The translations under genes and the position numbers were made by a program. The notes under the pieces were generated by a model. That model had not been told where the DNA came from. It made no database searches and saw only the letters and a program-made list of their open reading frames with translations. Positions 1 through 11,375 of a stretch of 64,000 nucleotides of DNA are shown here, in pieces. The stretch comes from Dipteris shenzhenensis (taxonomy: Eukaryota; Polypodiophyta; Polypodiopsida; Gleicheniales). The stretch's first letter is position 1. The number at the start of each line of letters is the position of its first letter. The DNA lies in assembly GCA_047967505.1 (NCBI GenBank), contig CM106540.1, one strand, 5' to 3'.

Positions 1-304
1 TTCTTATGAGTTTACCACGTTCATTGCCGATGCTAAGGTGGAAGTAGAGGCTATCCTTGGCAGATGGCTCTTTGGAACCCAACTATCTTCACATTTTCCT
101 TGTATTGCAACAGGTTCTTGTGTTATGGATGTGGTGCTAATGGTAGAATGCTTTTTCAATGAACTTGGTGAGGGCCCAAAATTCCATAATATCAATGGGC
201 TTTAGATCAAAACCTTGCAATTTCCACTTCTAGAGACCCAAGTTGGTGATATCTTCAAGGGCCACACATGATTCAAGACTTGATACCATTAGGTGACAGA
301 GAGT

Positions 305-550
305 CTCGGGGGGGTCACTATGTATAAATACTCTATACCACGTGCGTTCAAGGCCTATTTCTAAAATCCCTTATCTGTAAAATTTTCATTAATAAAATGT
401 ATCCCTTTTCTATACAAATCTGTAAATTTTTCTCAAAACTATTTTAAATAGTCCCTTATGTATATTTATTTATGTAAATTTTAGAAATAAAAAATATCCT
501 TCTGTTGAACTCACGTGATAGGGTTACATATGATGAGTGACCCCCCCGAG
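305..550. mobile_element. MITE, family 1, copy 1 (246 bp, 8-bp TSD)
   Basis: Non-autonomous DNA transposon. It begins CTCGGGGGGGTCACT and ends AGTGACCCCCCCGAG, a perfect 15-bp terminal inverted repeat. It is flanked on both sides by the direct repeat CAGAGAGT (297-304 and 551-558), the 8-bp target duplication expected of hAT- or P-like transposition. About 35 bp in from each end is a subterminal motif containing CACGTG followed by TTCAA, in inverted orientation. The interior is AT-rich and has no coding capacity. A second copy in opposite orientation, with its own 8-bp duplication, lies at 29157-29403, which confirms both ends. The superfamily is inferred from TSD length only. Confidence 0.9.
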
Positions 551-558
551 CAGAGAGT

Positions 559-1720
559 AAAAATTCAATGGAATGGTCATCCCTATTGGTTGGAAAATCA
601 TCCTGGTCCACAGTGGGCTTCTCTAAAGGGCTGGAATATTTGCAAAATAAGTTGGACAAAAAGTTATTTGTATCTTATCAAGAGTCAACAAAGATGTAGC
701 CTAACTTTTTCTGGGGGAGTGTCAATGGCAGGTGAGACTACTTGTGTGTGTGTGGAGGTGGTGGGATGCAATGTGTTTGGGTGTGGGGTAGGTGATGGGC
801 CATTGGTGTGAGTCATGGAAGTGGTGGTGTGTGAAGTGGAGGGCTAGGCAAACGTGGAGAGTTGGGGCTGTTTGGTAGATTGTAAAATGGTGAGGTCTAT
901 AACTACATCATCTTCAAAGAGATGTGTGGGGTCGATGACATGCTCAATTTTAAAGGTGCTAAAACCATTATGTTGTATGATCTCCATGGACTCCAACACT
1001 TTATTGTAGAGTTCAATGATGATAGTAGGGGGATATTGAGTCTCATGATACCTTAGAAGGTATACTCTCATTTTTACAACTGTATTCATTGCCTTGTGTG
1101 CATACCTTCAACCCGTGGTAGAAGGAGTGCATGGCCATTTAGGCAGATCAATCAGTTTGTGTAAGTTGAGTACATCATAAGTGGAAAAAAAATTGGACGA
1201 CTCTTCTAGAATATGGAACTAACCTTCAAAATTGTGAATAATGGGATGTAGGGTAAGAAGGCCAACCTCAAAATCCTCTTGGAGCTAGAGGTTCTTCCTC
1301 AAAAAGGCCCTGGCAAGAATTAGGTGAGCATGGACTAGTTGGTGGCAAAGGACCTCTAAAATTGTGCTAGGCAAGAAGGGGCTAGAAATATTTATGCCAT
1401 ATTGGGCTAAGGCTATTATGAGGCAGTTTATGTAAAAGTGAAGGGTGTAATCCCTTGTGTGTGGCTCTAGTGAGTTCCTAAGTCAGCCGATGCCCACAAA
1501 AGTTGTTTCAATTCTTCGTTCCCATAGGGTATCAATATCAAACTCAAGTATAACACAACTTCTAGCTTGTGGTTTCTGTGGTAGATGCCTATGGCGGATT
1601 GTGTGGTATGAACTAGATAGGCCATCAAGCATCATTCAATGTCCAATGTTCGGTTAGACTTGCCTGGCCTTGAGTTGCTAGTATTGTTTCACTGAGGCAT
1701 AATTAGTGGAGAATTAATGG
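559..1720. other. No recognisable gene; degraded sequence
   Basis: Low-complexity G/T-rich stretches (720-850) and short broken frames on the minus strand. The longest minus-strand frame (844-1089, about 81 codons) has a plausible amino-acid composition but no motif I recognise. It may belong to the same decayed retroelement-like unit as the minus-strand frame at 2560-3298. Confidence 0.4.
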
Positions 1721-1981
1721 CCGCAAGGGGTGCACCTCACAAAATTTTAGTGTACCACGTGCATTCAAAAGGAGGGGTATTTTAAATGCACTTTTGGAAG
1801 AAAATTAATAGGATTACAATAAGAGGAGGGGTTTTGTAATTCAATCTTAGAAAAAAATCCATTAGTTCATAAGTTAAGAGGGGTGGTTTTATTGAGAAAA
1901 AAATTTAGTTGAGGGGTTTTTCTTAATACCCCTTGAATGCACGTGATACCTAGGTGTTTTCTAGTAGTGCACCCCTTCAGG
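1721..1981. mobile_element. MITE, family 2 (261 bp)
   Basis: The ends form a 15-bp terminal inverted repeat with two mismatches: CCGCAAGGGGTGCAC on the left, and CCTGAAGGGGTGCAC as the complement of the right end. TAATGG lies immediately outside both ends (1715-1720 and 1982-1987), a likely target duplication of at least 6 bp. As in family 1, a subterminal CACGTGCATTCAA motif lies about 35-45 bp from each end in inverted orientation. The termini differ from family 1, so this is a separate but apparently related family. Only one copy is in the window, so the exact ends are less certain. Confidence 0.75.
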
Positions 1982-2559
1982 TAATGGACCACTACTTCTT
2001 GGAGGTCAATCCAATTAAGCTCACAGGGGCATGTGGTGGCAGCATTGGTTGACTTTCCCTTGAAACTATTAAGTAAACCTACCAACCGGTTGAGTTTGAG
2101 AGAGGATATTGGGAGACCAAAACTAGACACTATTTTAAAATCAAATGACAAATTGTTGTACAACTGATCTTCTGTGTCTTGCTGCTATTGTTGTTGTTCC
2201 TGGTCCTACTACTGCTCTTGTCGTTCTTGCTATTTTTGACTCTCAATTGGGGTTGGCTGAACTTGAGTGCTACTGTCTAATACATATGTAGCCAGATCTA
2301 ATTGAATGGTTGGGGTGACGGCTCCATTGCTATACTCGTGAGCAGCCATGATTCGGTCCCAAGTGTCTTTGGCTTTTACCTCTCATTGGGAATCGTCTTG
2401 TTGGTCAACCCCTTATGCTAGCCATAGGAAAGGAGGTGGGGTTGTGGATTCCTATTGTCGTGGTTGCTCCGTATTGCCTGAGGAGATAAGCTATCTTGAT
2501 CATGTGTATTATGAACAACATGAATAATATTGGATTGTTGATTTGTTTCATTTGATTCA

Positions 2560-3298
2560 CACATTGACGTGCAACTCCTTATAGTAATAGTCAACCCAAT
2601 TTGCCTTGAATTTGAAGGGTCCCAACAAGTTCAAGAGGAAGTTAGGCAAAATGATATTGTGGCGGTCCACCATCTCACAACCCTAGCAAGGAACTGAAAC
2701 ACCTGGGCTTTCTTGACTAGATTAGGTTGTGTGATGTCTTCAAAGGAATTTCCACCTTTATCTTTCTTGCCATCCCATATGACCATGTGTTTGATGTGGC
2801 CTTTCAATTCTCTTTCCTCAACGTAGGAGGCAACCATCATTGGGACTAATATAATAGTGTCTGTAGTGAAGCGTAGGACTTCTTGACCCAAATTGTAAAT
2901 GAGTTGGGTGACGCTTGTGTTGTTGGCATAGTGATCCAAAAATTAGTCCATGAGCTTGAGGTCCCAATAGTAGGGAAACTAATCTGCCACCATAGCATTG
3001 CCAATTACTTCAACATAGGGAACCACCTTTGGATCACGGAGTGTTGCATAGCATGGCAATCTTTCAACCACATCCTTAAACCACTTGACATCCAAAACAT
3101 ACACATCCAAATATTTTTGTCCATCCTCCTATTTAGTTCTTCAATTTGAGCATTTGAAAATAAGTGGGTATAGACTTAGTAAGGTCTTACATTAACTTAG
3201 GGCATAAATTCCCCTCTCTCTAGAAGGTAGTTCAATAGAGCTTGCATATTGTTGCTATATGCATATCTGTACTCCTCATTTGTACACTTTCTGCCCAT
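2560..3298 (-). pseudogene. Degraded unrecognised coding sequence
   Basis: Reading leftward from 3298 the minus strand gives protein-like sequence starting MGRKCTNEEYRYAY and running on through LNYLLERGEFMP, KYLDVYVLDVKWFKDVVE and, in one open stretch at 2939-2631, ELKGHIKHMVIWDGKKDK. It is broken by several TAG/TAA stops and at least one frameshift near 3140. Composition and decay suggest an old transposon ORF, possibly a gag-like or ORF3-like protein of an LTR element, but I see no zinc knuckle, protease or polymerase motif and do not assign a function. No LTRs flank it in the window. Confidence 0.45.
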
Positions 3299-4027
3299 TT
3301 TCATTCCCTAACATTACAAGAATACACGTTAGTTTAAGTGATTGACATTCTGCATTCCAAAATTACATACTAAACAAAGGGAAATAGTAGGTCCATAAAA
3401 GACAAACATAAAATTAGGCCTTTCACTCGAGACAAAGAGGCATTGGGCACCCTTTACTCTTACTTGAAGCCACTTCCTACTGAAGGGTCATTGTTTGCTT
3501 GGGTGTAGCCATTTTTGTTGAGGTTCAGGGAATTTTTTGAATATAGTTATCTTGCATGACCCATAACTTATGCATTGCTCAACAGAATTTGGCAAACTTT
3601 GTCTTAAGTTGTAGTACACATTCCAAATTGAACATGAGACCAAAAAAATATGGAATAAGGATTTGGAACGATATCATTTATTAGAATCGAACACCCATGC
3701 CTGGAAAGTTACCAAAACCAGTCACAACACCTAGAAAGCTCCAGAAAATTAGATCCAACACTATTTACAATTTCAGATTGTTTCTTTTTTCACGCACTTG
3801 CTTGCTGTATGGATCATACGCATGCCAAAGATCATTGCATTTCATAATACACAACATCAAACTTGATAACGTGCCCTTTGGCCTATTTGTGTTTTGAAGC
3901 ATTTGAGGCCACATTGCACTTGTTTGTAATATCCAATTCTACTAATGTGTATTGTTGGAGGGGGGAAAATCGATGGTTGAAAATTTTGCTACTCCCACGA
4001 ATTTTTAAGTTTTCACACCTCTCGCCC
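3299..4027. other. No recognisable gene
   Basis: AT-rich unique-looking sequence between the decayed minus-strand frame and the left LTR of copia element A. I see no convincing ORF, RNA gene or repeat. The last five bases (4023-4027, CGCCC) serve as the left target-site duplication of element A. Confidence 0.5.
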
Positions 4028-4185
4028 TGTGGGGTTAAAGGCCACTGTACCTTAACCTTGGTTATGTACAATACTCAAACACACATATATATGGATGAAA
4101 TAGAAGATTAGGGTGTTCTGTACCCAGCAAAACTTGTGTCTCTCAAGCTTCCTCTCACCCTCTCAGCTTCTGTTGTGTCGTCACA
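4028..4185 (+). repeat. 5' LTR of copia A
   Basis: 158 bp, beginning TGTGGGGTTAAAGG and ending GTCGTCACA. It matches 11376-11534 along its whole length apart from scattered substitutions, and matches the LTR at 60983-61152. An ATATATATGG stretch near 4085 may serve as a TATA element. The LTR is unusually short for a full copia element. Confidence 0.9.
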
Positions 4186-4187
4186 AC

Positions 4188-4199
4188 TGGTATCTGAGC
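4188..4199 (+). other. Primer binding site, initiator tRNA-Met type (copia A)
   Basis: TGGTATCTGAGC starts two bases after the 5' LTR. It differs at one position from the canonical TGGTATCAGAGC complementary to the 3' end of plant initiator tRNA-Met. The primer site of element B (18459) is canonical. Confidence 0.85.
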
Positions 4200-5659
4200 T
4201 TGGCAGTAGAGCCTAGCGATAGCGTGAGCAACCCGGTGCAACCTCTAGCCCGGAGAGAGAGTGGTGCATCCCAAAGATCCTTGTTCATCAGGACGAGCTA
4301 CAAATTTGGGAGCTGCTATAGTAGTTGGAGAGAAAGGGGCAAAATCCTCTTGGGCATTTGTTTTATTGGGTTGCAAAGTTGAAGGCATAGGATATAAGCA
4401 AAGCTTCTCAGACACACATATGTAGTGGTGAAAATATTTGGAGTTAGAGATAGAATTTCTACTTAAAGTCTTCAAGGAAGTTGTAGATCATATTGAGAGC
4501 TACATTTTCACTTTTAACATCTCTGTCATCCGAGTTTTTAGTGAAAAGTTATAGCTCCTGCAAAAAGTAAAGAAATTTATTTCCTACGAGGATTTCGTGT
4601 GTTGGATCTCCATATCCAGGCCACCATTTATAGTTCTGACACTCCCAATAGATCCAGAGTGGTGGTTCAAAACCTCTACTTAAGAAGATGCTTCTGGTTC
4701 CATCATCCAGGCCTCCATTTGCAGAGGTGTTTGTCCCGTTGGATCTAGGATTGCTTGAAACATATGTGTACAAAGTTGCTTGCCATTCTGTGAATAATCA
4801 AGGGAGTTGTGATTCTCTGTGTTTTTCTGTCGTCTCTTTGAAGAAAATTTCTCAAAATTTCCAAGACCTTCTCATTGATTGCCATGTGGCATTTTGGCCA
4901 AGCTTAAGTTTCGTAAGGTTCATTTTTACAAGTAAGTGCAAGGGTTGACTGGCTCGTACTCCATCCTTGGATGAGATTTTGGAGTTGTGGCAAAAGAGAG
5001 ATATTTGCAGATTGTCTTGCTGAATTCGATTATGTAGTGATGCCCATGGTTTGAGACATCCCAGGTTCTACTTTCACTAGTGGTCATTGCTGTAAGGCCG
5101 TGATTTCTTGGATATACCTTATGCAGATCATTCTGGTTGTAGTCTGAGCCATATGCACTCATATGTGGTTTGCATTGGGTTGCAATGGATGATTTACAGG
5201 CCATTTGGATGCATTGCGATCCTTGTAGGATGCGTTGATAGGCCCAGATTGCCTTGTGGGATGCTTTATTGATGGACGTTTAGCACACAAATGCTATTTT
5301 ATGTTGAGGGATATCTTTGACATATTGCATTGTGGATGCACAGGTTGTGATATGATCTTTTGGATGAGACATTATTGATGCTTATGCCGATAGATGGTGT
5401 TTATGCTTGAGGCATTTGGCTCTTATTGGCATTATATTTGTCATTGCTTTGTCATTGTGGGTTGACATTTTCTTTTGGGCCGGATTTGCTCATATGGATG
5501 CATCGTATATGCACATGAGTCAGATGCATTTTGATGCTTTGAGCCTTGAGTTTTGGTGACACTGTCCTTCATTAAAGCAGACATATTGGGTGCACCTAGT
5601 ATTTGGTGTGATTTCTCTTTTGTAGGTACTAGCAGTTGGGATTTTGTTTCATTTGCATC
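4200..5659 (+). other. Untranslated leader of copia A
   Basis: About 1.46 kb between primer site and gag start, with no supported ORF. Its 3' part matches the leader of element C (about 61900-62602), so it belongs to the family and is not an insertion. Confidence 0.75.
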
Positions 5660-8300
5660 ATGGCATCCTCTTCCATGTCTGAAAAGGAGTTTTTCAGCAT
5701 TAAAAAGTTTGATGGGACAAAATTTTTTGTGTGGAAAGAACAGATAAGGGATGTCCTTAGTCAAAAGAAGCAGATTAAACCCTTGGCAGGGATTGAAGCT
5801 AAGCCTGTAGATATGTCTGAGGATGATTGGATTGAGTTGGATGCATTAGCAAAGTCCACTATTAGACTTCATCTTGCAGAGTCAGTTTATTTCATAGTAG
5901 TAAATGAGGAGACTATGAAAGATTTGTGGAAGAAATTGTGTGCCACTTATGAGAAGGAAACTACCTGTAATAAAGTTTACCTCATGAAGCCGGTTGTTTG
6001 AGCTGTAGATGAAGGAAGGGGTCTCCATTGCTTCTCATTTGAATGAATTCAATATTATTTTTAGACAGCTTCAGGCTCAAAAGATGAATTTTGATGCAAA
6101 GACTAAGGCAATATTTCTCTTATGTTCATTGCCATCCTCATGGGATACTATGACATGAAGTTGGGGGTAATAAACTTCACGCACCTCTTCACTTCCTGCA
6201 GCATTCGAACTGACTGCCAAAGATACTTATCATTGAGAATGAGACATTAGAAAGAAGCTTTTATGCCAAGATACCACAACATACTTTCCTCCCTTAGATG
6301 AGAATGAAGATGGTAACATCCCAAGTGATGTTTTAGTCAAGCATAGAGAGAAGGAAAGGATCAGTAGAGGCCATAATCTTAGCGAGCCGGTCTACACCAA
6401 AGAGAAGAGCGATACGTTGTTGGAAGAAGATCTTGCGGCTCAAAATGACATGAACTGATATATATCGAGGAGTTTGAAGGGGATGATTAGGTCGGATGGG
6501 TAGATTCCGAGGAAACATTGCACCTCCTTCATAGACACCTTTATACTTAGCTCAAAACACTCTACAAACTGTCATTAGACACAGAGGCCTATAACTTTCA
6601 GTAGAGACATGATGTCAAAGATTCAAGTACACAAAGAGATGCGCCTTGAGATGGGCTTCACGCTGATATAAGTTTCATTGAAAACAGACAGACGGTTGAA
6701 GAGATATGGACAGTTTACTGGAAGGGGGTAAAAACTGTCATGAAAACAGACTGTCAAACACAGAGACTCATAACTTTTTGCAGCAGTATCTGATTTAAAA
6801 TCTGATTATGTAGGAACATGCACCTTGAAGAGAGCTTCGCGCTGATATAAGTTTCATTACAATCGGACCGTTATGAGCAAAACACTAACAGGGGGTCAAA
6901 CTGTCATGAAAACTACCCTCCACCCAGGCTAATTTCGCCTGAGCAGGATGCTCCCTCAAGACTCCACCTTCATCAACGATCGACCCCTCATAGATTTCGC
7001 CTAAAATAGGGAAAGAAGTTTGCATAGTGGCTCGGGAAACAAATGGACCATGTGTGCACAGTGAGCAGCCGAATAGAAAGAACTTTTAAGGCTTTGAAAG
7101 AAAGAAAAGGGAAGAGACACTCAAGAGAGAGAGAACCTGAAGTGACCTTCATTACAAATAGAGTGAGAATCCACCTCAACACTACAAACACAATGGAGAA
7201 GAAGAGGTTTCATACATACAAGAGGGAGCGGAAGCTCCAAGACTACTCATAGAGAGAGAATAAACTAGAGAGAGAAGGACTCAAGAGTCTACATAAGAGA
7301 ATATCTACAAGAGGAAGAGAAGGCTCATGGAAGAGGCTTGGGGAGACTAGAACTACAGCAACATAAGGCCCAATGGTGGAAGAGATTGATCAACAAGGGA
7401 GAGGAGGGCTCCTTTTATAGAGATTTTGTTACCCTCCTTCACCCATTTACAATTGCTGCCTGTAGATTCCTTTCCCCATCAATCACCTAAGCACGTATGT
7501 CACCATCCATGTCCTTTTTGGCTACTCTTGCCATGTGTCCCATCAAAAGATGCTCAAGACTCTTAAAATATTGAGAAAGTCAAGAGTCTTCTCACATGGA
7601 GCCCATAGGGACCCTCTATTTTCCACATGTCCACATCCTCCTTATTCCACATAGGAGTTTTAGAAGGATTCCTCTTGACTTCACACTCCTCCACATGCCT
7701 TCCACACGCTTGGCATGTGGCCTCTCTTATATTATTGGAACACATGGACATGAGCCCACCTCTTTATATGACTCACTCTTCCTATTTTCTAAAAAACTCA
7801 TAATATCCCATACACAAATAACTCTCACCCCATACCAAGGTATTTATAATTCATACCTATGGTATTTACAATGAACCATTCCACTCATCCTCTCAATCCC
7901 ATACAATATCATAGAAAATAGAAATAAGTGAGAGCCGCTAGGCTATCACTTGATACTCAAACCCTTATCAAACATAGAGAAAAACAATATCAATGCCAAG
8001 TTAAAAATATCAATTTTTGGTGTCACAATACCTTCCGTACAGCTGTCAGTAACTCTGCACTTAGTGGAGTATTGAAGTTTGATGATGTTGTGAGTAGCTT
8101 GTTGGCCGAGGAGATTAGATGAAGAGGGAAGTCTCATAGCAAATCCAGGGCACGAAACATTGAGTGTTACCACTGTGGCAAAAAGTGCTATATGAAAAAG
8201 GATTGCTACAAGATGAAAAGAGAGAAAAGGATAAGAAAAAGAATGCAGATTGGGGTGCAAATAGGAAGGAAGAGAGTCCAAGGGAGGAAAAAGGAAAGAT
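5660..8300 (+). pseudogene. gag: copia A gag, split by a solo LTR
   Basis: Encodes the nucleocapsid polyprotein of the element. The ATG at 5660 starts MASSSMSEKEFFSIKKFDG, followed by W-K-E-Q-I and the UBN2/retrotrans-gag-type helical region. A one-base insertion near 5990 (relative to element C) ends the frame at 6001, and the solo LTR 6149-8027 then splits the gene. Gag resumes at 8031 with the same codons that follow the break point in element C. A ~90-bp segment present in C is missing at about 8120. The zinc knuckle (8165-8206) reads C-x2-C-x4-Y-x4-C: its histidine has become tyrosine at 8189-8191, so zinc binding is lost. A one-base deletion follows near 8220. Confidence 0.88.
6149..8027 (-). 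mobile_element. Solo LTR, family S, copy 1 (inserted in copia A gag)
   Basis: 1,879-bp insertion flanked by ATAC (6145-6148 and 8028-8031); removing it restores the gag sequence seen in element C. The termini on the LTR's own strand are TGTGACACC... and ...CATGTCATA, degenerate TG...CA. The complement of CTATAAAAGG near 7410-7420 is a TATA box, which sets orientation as minus. The interior carries imperfect ~170-bp tandem units containing GATATAAGTTTCATT (6667 and 6855). There is no gag/pol inside and no second LTR, hence a solo LTR. A sister copy in plus orientation lies at 27562-29917. A 4-bp duplication rather than 5 is seen at both copies. Confidence 0.8.
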
Positions 8301-9850
8301 GAAGATCAAGGAGATTAATGCAGCAACTGATGATAGTGACAATGACATTCTCTTCATGTCTAGTCTACCTGTAGACTTGATCACCACTTCAGATGATGCA
8401 TATTCCCAAGATTTGATTTTGGATTCTGGTGCTTCATTCCATGTTACTCCCCATAGGGAATGGTTCTCCACTTATGACAATGGAAAGATAGGTTGTGCGC
8501 ATTTTGGAAATAACTATGCATGTGACATAGTGGGAGCAGGTGACATAAAGTTTTCTTTTGCAAATGGGACTGCATTTGTTTTGAAAAGTATGAGACATGT
8601 GCCTAAGTTGACCAAGAGCCTTATTTCAACAAGTCAGCTAGATGATGCTGGTTTTCAGATCACTTTTGGCTTTCAGAGTTGGAAAATTCAGAAGGGCTCT
8701 ATGGTTTTGGCTAGGGGTGCCAAGAGTGGGACTTTGTATCCCTTACATGTATCAGGGGTGTCTAATCATGTTGTTGCAATAACCAAGCAGCCAAGTACTT
8801 CTTTGTGGCATTGCAACAGGTTGGGGCACATGAGCCAAAATGGAATGAAACTCTTATGCTGTTTGGGTTATGTACCGCATTTGAGTTTGAATTTTGTGAG
8901 CACTATCTCTATGGGAAGCAAACTAAATCAGCCCATAAAAGAAGGGGAAAGAAAGAGCTTGAAAGGCTTGATTTGGTGCATTCAGATGTATGTGGTCCCA
9001 TGCCTACATGATCATTAGGCAGGGCTGAATACTATGTGACATTCGTTGATAATGCAACTAGGAAAGTGTGGGCTTATGCTATAGCTCAAAAGAGTGATGT
9101 GTTCCAGGTATTTCAAAAATGGTTGGCTTTGGCTGAAAATTAGTCAGGTAGAATGCTTAAATGCCTATGGACTGATAATGGTGGAGAGTATATCTCTTAT
9201 GACTTTTAGCATTTCTGTGATACACGTGGGATTAAGAGGGAGCTCACATCCCCTCATACTCCATAGCAGAATCCAGTTGCAAAACAAATGAACCGCACCA
9301 TTCAGGAAAGGTTATAATGTATGCTTTCCAATGCAAGTATTTCTAGTGGTTTTTGGGCTAAGGCAATGAAGACCGCAGTGCATGTGATCAATAGATCACC
9401 TAGCAGGAGTTTGGATGGTGGTATTCCTAAAGAGACATGGAGTGGCAAGAAGCCCTCTTACTCTCATTTGTGTATATTTGGGTGTGAGGCATATGCACAT
9501 CTGGCAAAAGAGCTTCGAAAGAAGCTAGATCCTAAGTCTAGGGAATGCATCTTTCTAGGTTATGGTGAAAGTGGAGAGATGGGCTATCGTCTCTGGGATC
9601 TAGAAGCACAGAAAGTCATATGAAGCCATGATGTGGTCTTCAATGAGAAGAAGATGCATGAGACACCCATGAGGGATGTAGAAATGAGGAGAATCACTTT
9701 CTAGGATGTGAAGTGTCCATGCACCGAATGTGCAGAGAATGGAGCCACTAGGTACTCCCACAAGTACACAATCAAGGGCAGATGATGGATCATCTATTGG
9801 TGGCAATGATGAGCCAAATGTGGCTGATATGTAGGCGGGATAGCAAGCTG
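8301..9850 (+). pseudogene. pol: copia A protease and integrase (dead)
   Basis: The aspartic protease motif LDSGASFHVT lies at about 8418-8447. The GAG-pre-integrase segment follows (LWHCNRLGHMSQNG, 8800-8845), then the integrase core with DLVHSDVCGP (first Asp, ~8970-9000) and TDNGGEY (second Asp, ~9170). The third catalytic residue is lost: the usual VAE in the N-P-V-A-E block reads V-A-K (codon 9282-9284). Stops break the frame at about 9009, 9141, 9208, 9264, 9315 and 9621; most are CAG or CGA codons changed to TAG or TGA by comparison with the copia consensus. The region therefore documents the copia order but makes no enzyme. Confidence 0.88.
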
Positions 9851-9858
9851 AAATTCCC

Positions 9859-10744
9859 TTGAGAAGAACATCTAAAGTGTCTATACCACCTCAGAGATTT
9901 GTTCCAGGGGTAGACTATGTGATGCTTACTGATTGTGGGGAGCCTTCTTGCTACAAAGAGGCTATGATGCGTGAGGATCAACGCAAGTGGGAGTATGATA
10001 TGCAATTAGAGATGAGTTCACTCATAAAGAATAAGACTTGGGACTTGGTTCTTTTGCCACATGGAAAGAAAGCATTGCCATGTAAATGGGTCTACAAGAT
10101 GAAGGTCATAGGTGATGGCGTGCCTAAGTACAATGCCCATTTGGTTGCTAAAGGGTTCAAGCAATAGAAGAGTGTGGACTTTGATGAGATATTCTCTTCG
10201 GTTGTGAAGATGACCACCCTTAAATGTGTACTTGGACTTGTGGCAATAGAGGATATGGAGCTTATGTAGATGGATAACAAGACAACTTTCTTGCATGGGG
10301 ATTTGCATGAGGAAATTTACATGATACGGCCAGAAGGCTTTGAAGAAAAGGGCAAAGAGCATTTGGTTTACAAGCTAAAAAAGAGTCTCTATGGCCTTAA
10401 GCAAGCACCTAGAGAATGGTATCACATGTTTGATGCTGTCATTTGGTCCCACGGTTTTAGAAGAAGTGAGATTGATCACTACCTCTACACTAAAAGGGCT
10501 CAGGATAATAGCCTGATACTCCTGGCACTTTATGTCGATGATATGTTTTTGGCTAGCAAGAACACTCATGAGCTTGATGAATTGAAGGCCAAGTTGCATG
10601 AGGCCTTTGACATGAAGGATTTGGGACTTGTAGGTCATATTCTTGGTATGCACATCATGAGTGACTGGAGTAGGAAACTCCATTGGCTTTCATAGAAGGA
10701 GTATGTTACAAAAGTGTTGCAGCGTTTCAATATGGAGGGGGGGA
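9859..10744 (+). pseudogene. pol: copia A reverse transcriptase (dead)
   Basis: RVT_2-type reverse transcriptase. Blocks in order: KWVYKMKVIGDG (~10085), VAKGFKQ, the TTFLHGDLHEEIYM block (~10285), [15 protein letters not shown] (~10380) and the catalytic YVDDM at 10531-10545. The two catalytic aspartates are intact, but in-frame stops interrupt the domain near 10168 and 10269. A stop at 10693-10695 follows LHWLS, just before the Q-K-E-Y-V motif. After NMEGGKAVSSPLPP the homology ends abruptly at the foreign segment 10760-10925. Confidence 0.87.
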
Positions 10745-10759
10745 AGGCGGTAAGTAGTC

Positions 10760-10925
10760 CATTGCCTCCCCCCATCCATTGGACGCTACCACCCATGCAC
10801 TAAACCCATCACTGCCGATCCATTCTACCACCCCCTCATCTCCAACATTTGTGTCATTGCCACCACCGGCACCTCGAGGTGCCCCAATGTGACCCGCAAC
10901 TCTAGCTTGCACACACAGGAGATCC
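10760..10925. other. Filler segment replacing part of copia A pol
   Basis: Between the SSPLPP block of RT and the FGYVFTFAGGAVSWMS block of RNase H, copia pol normally has about 400 bp encoding the connection and the first part of RNase H. Here it is replaced by about 165 bp of C-rich sequence with no similarity to copia proteins in any frame that I can see. No direct repeats flank it. This resembles filler DNA at a repaired double-strand break rather than a transposon. Confidence 0.6.
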
Positions 10926-11310
10926 ACTTTTGGTTATGTGTTCACCTTTGCAGGTGGTGCAGTATCATGGATGTCTCATGCACAGAAGTGCATTGCTTTG
11001 TCTATTACATAGGCTGAGTATGATGTAGCCATAGAGGGTTGCAAGGAGGCTACATGGCTTGATTGTTAGCTAGTGAGAGATTTGGGGATTCAACATTGCA
11101 TAGTGATTCCATGGGTGCTATTCAGCTAGCACGGAATCCAGTCTTTCATGCAAAGACTAAACACATTGAGGTCAGGTACCATTTTATTAGGGAGGTACTT
11201 GAGGACAAGCGCATAGAGTTTGTCAAGGTTTATACAGATGATAACGCTGTAGATATGCTGACAAAGAGTCTACCTAGTCACAGCAGTTTGTGTACTATCG
11301 TGTATTGATG
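10926..11310 (+). pseudogene. pol: copia A RNase H, 3' part
   Basis: The last part of copia RNase H: FGYVFTFAGGAVSWMS, then ALS-x-T-x-AEYDVA (~10997-11035), a block recognisable as the copia catalytic Glu region, and the C-terminal HAKTKHIEVRYHFIREVL and VDMLTKSLP (11150-11275). Stops lie at about 11012 and 11069, and a frameshift near 11090. The domain start is missing because of the upstream filler. Confidence 0.85.
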
Positions 11311-11375
11311 GGCATTGGATAGTATGCTCATTGGTTGTTCTCCCTTAAAAGCACATTGTCCTTTAAGTGGGAGGT

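Noticed and set aside
8115-8471. Minus-strand frames opposite copia A gag-protease
   Set aside because: Shadows of the well-supported plus-strand gene.
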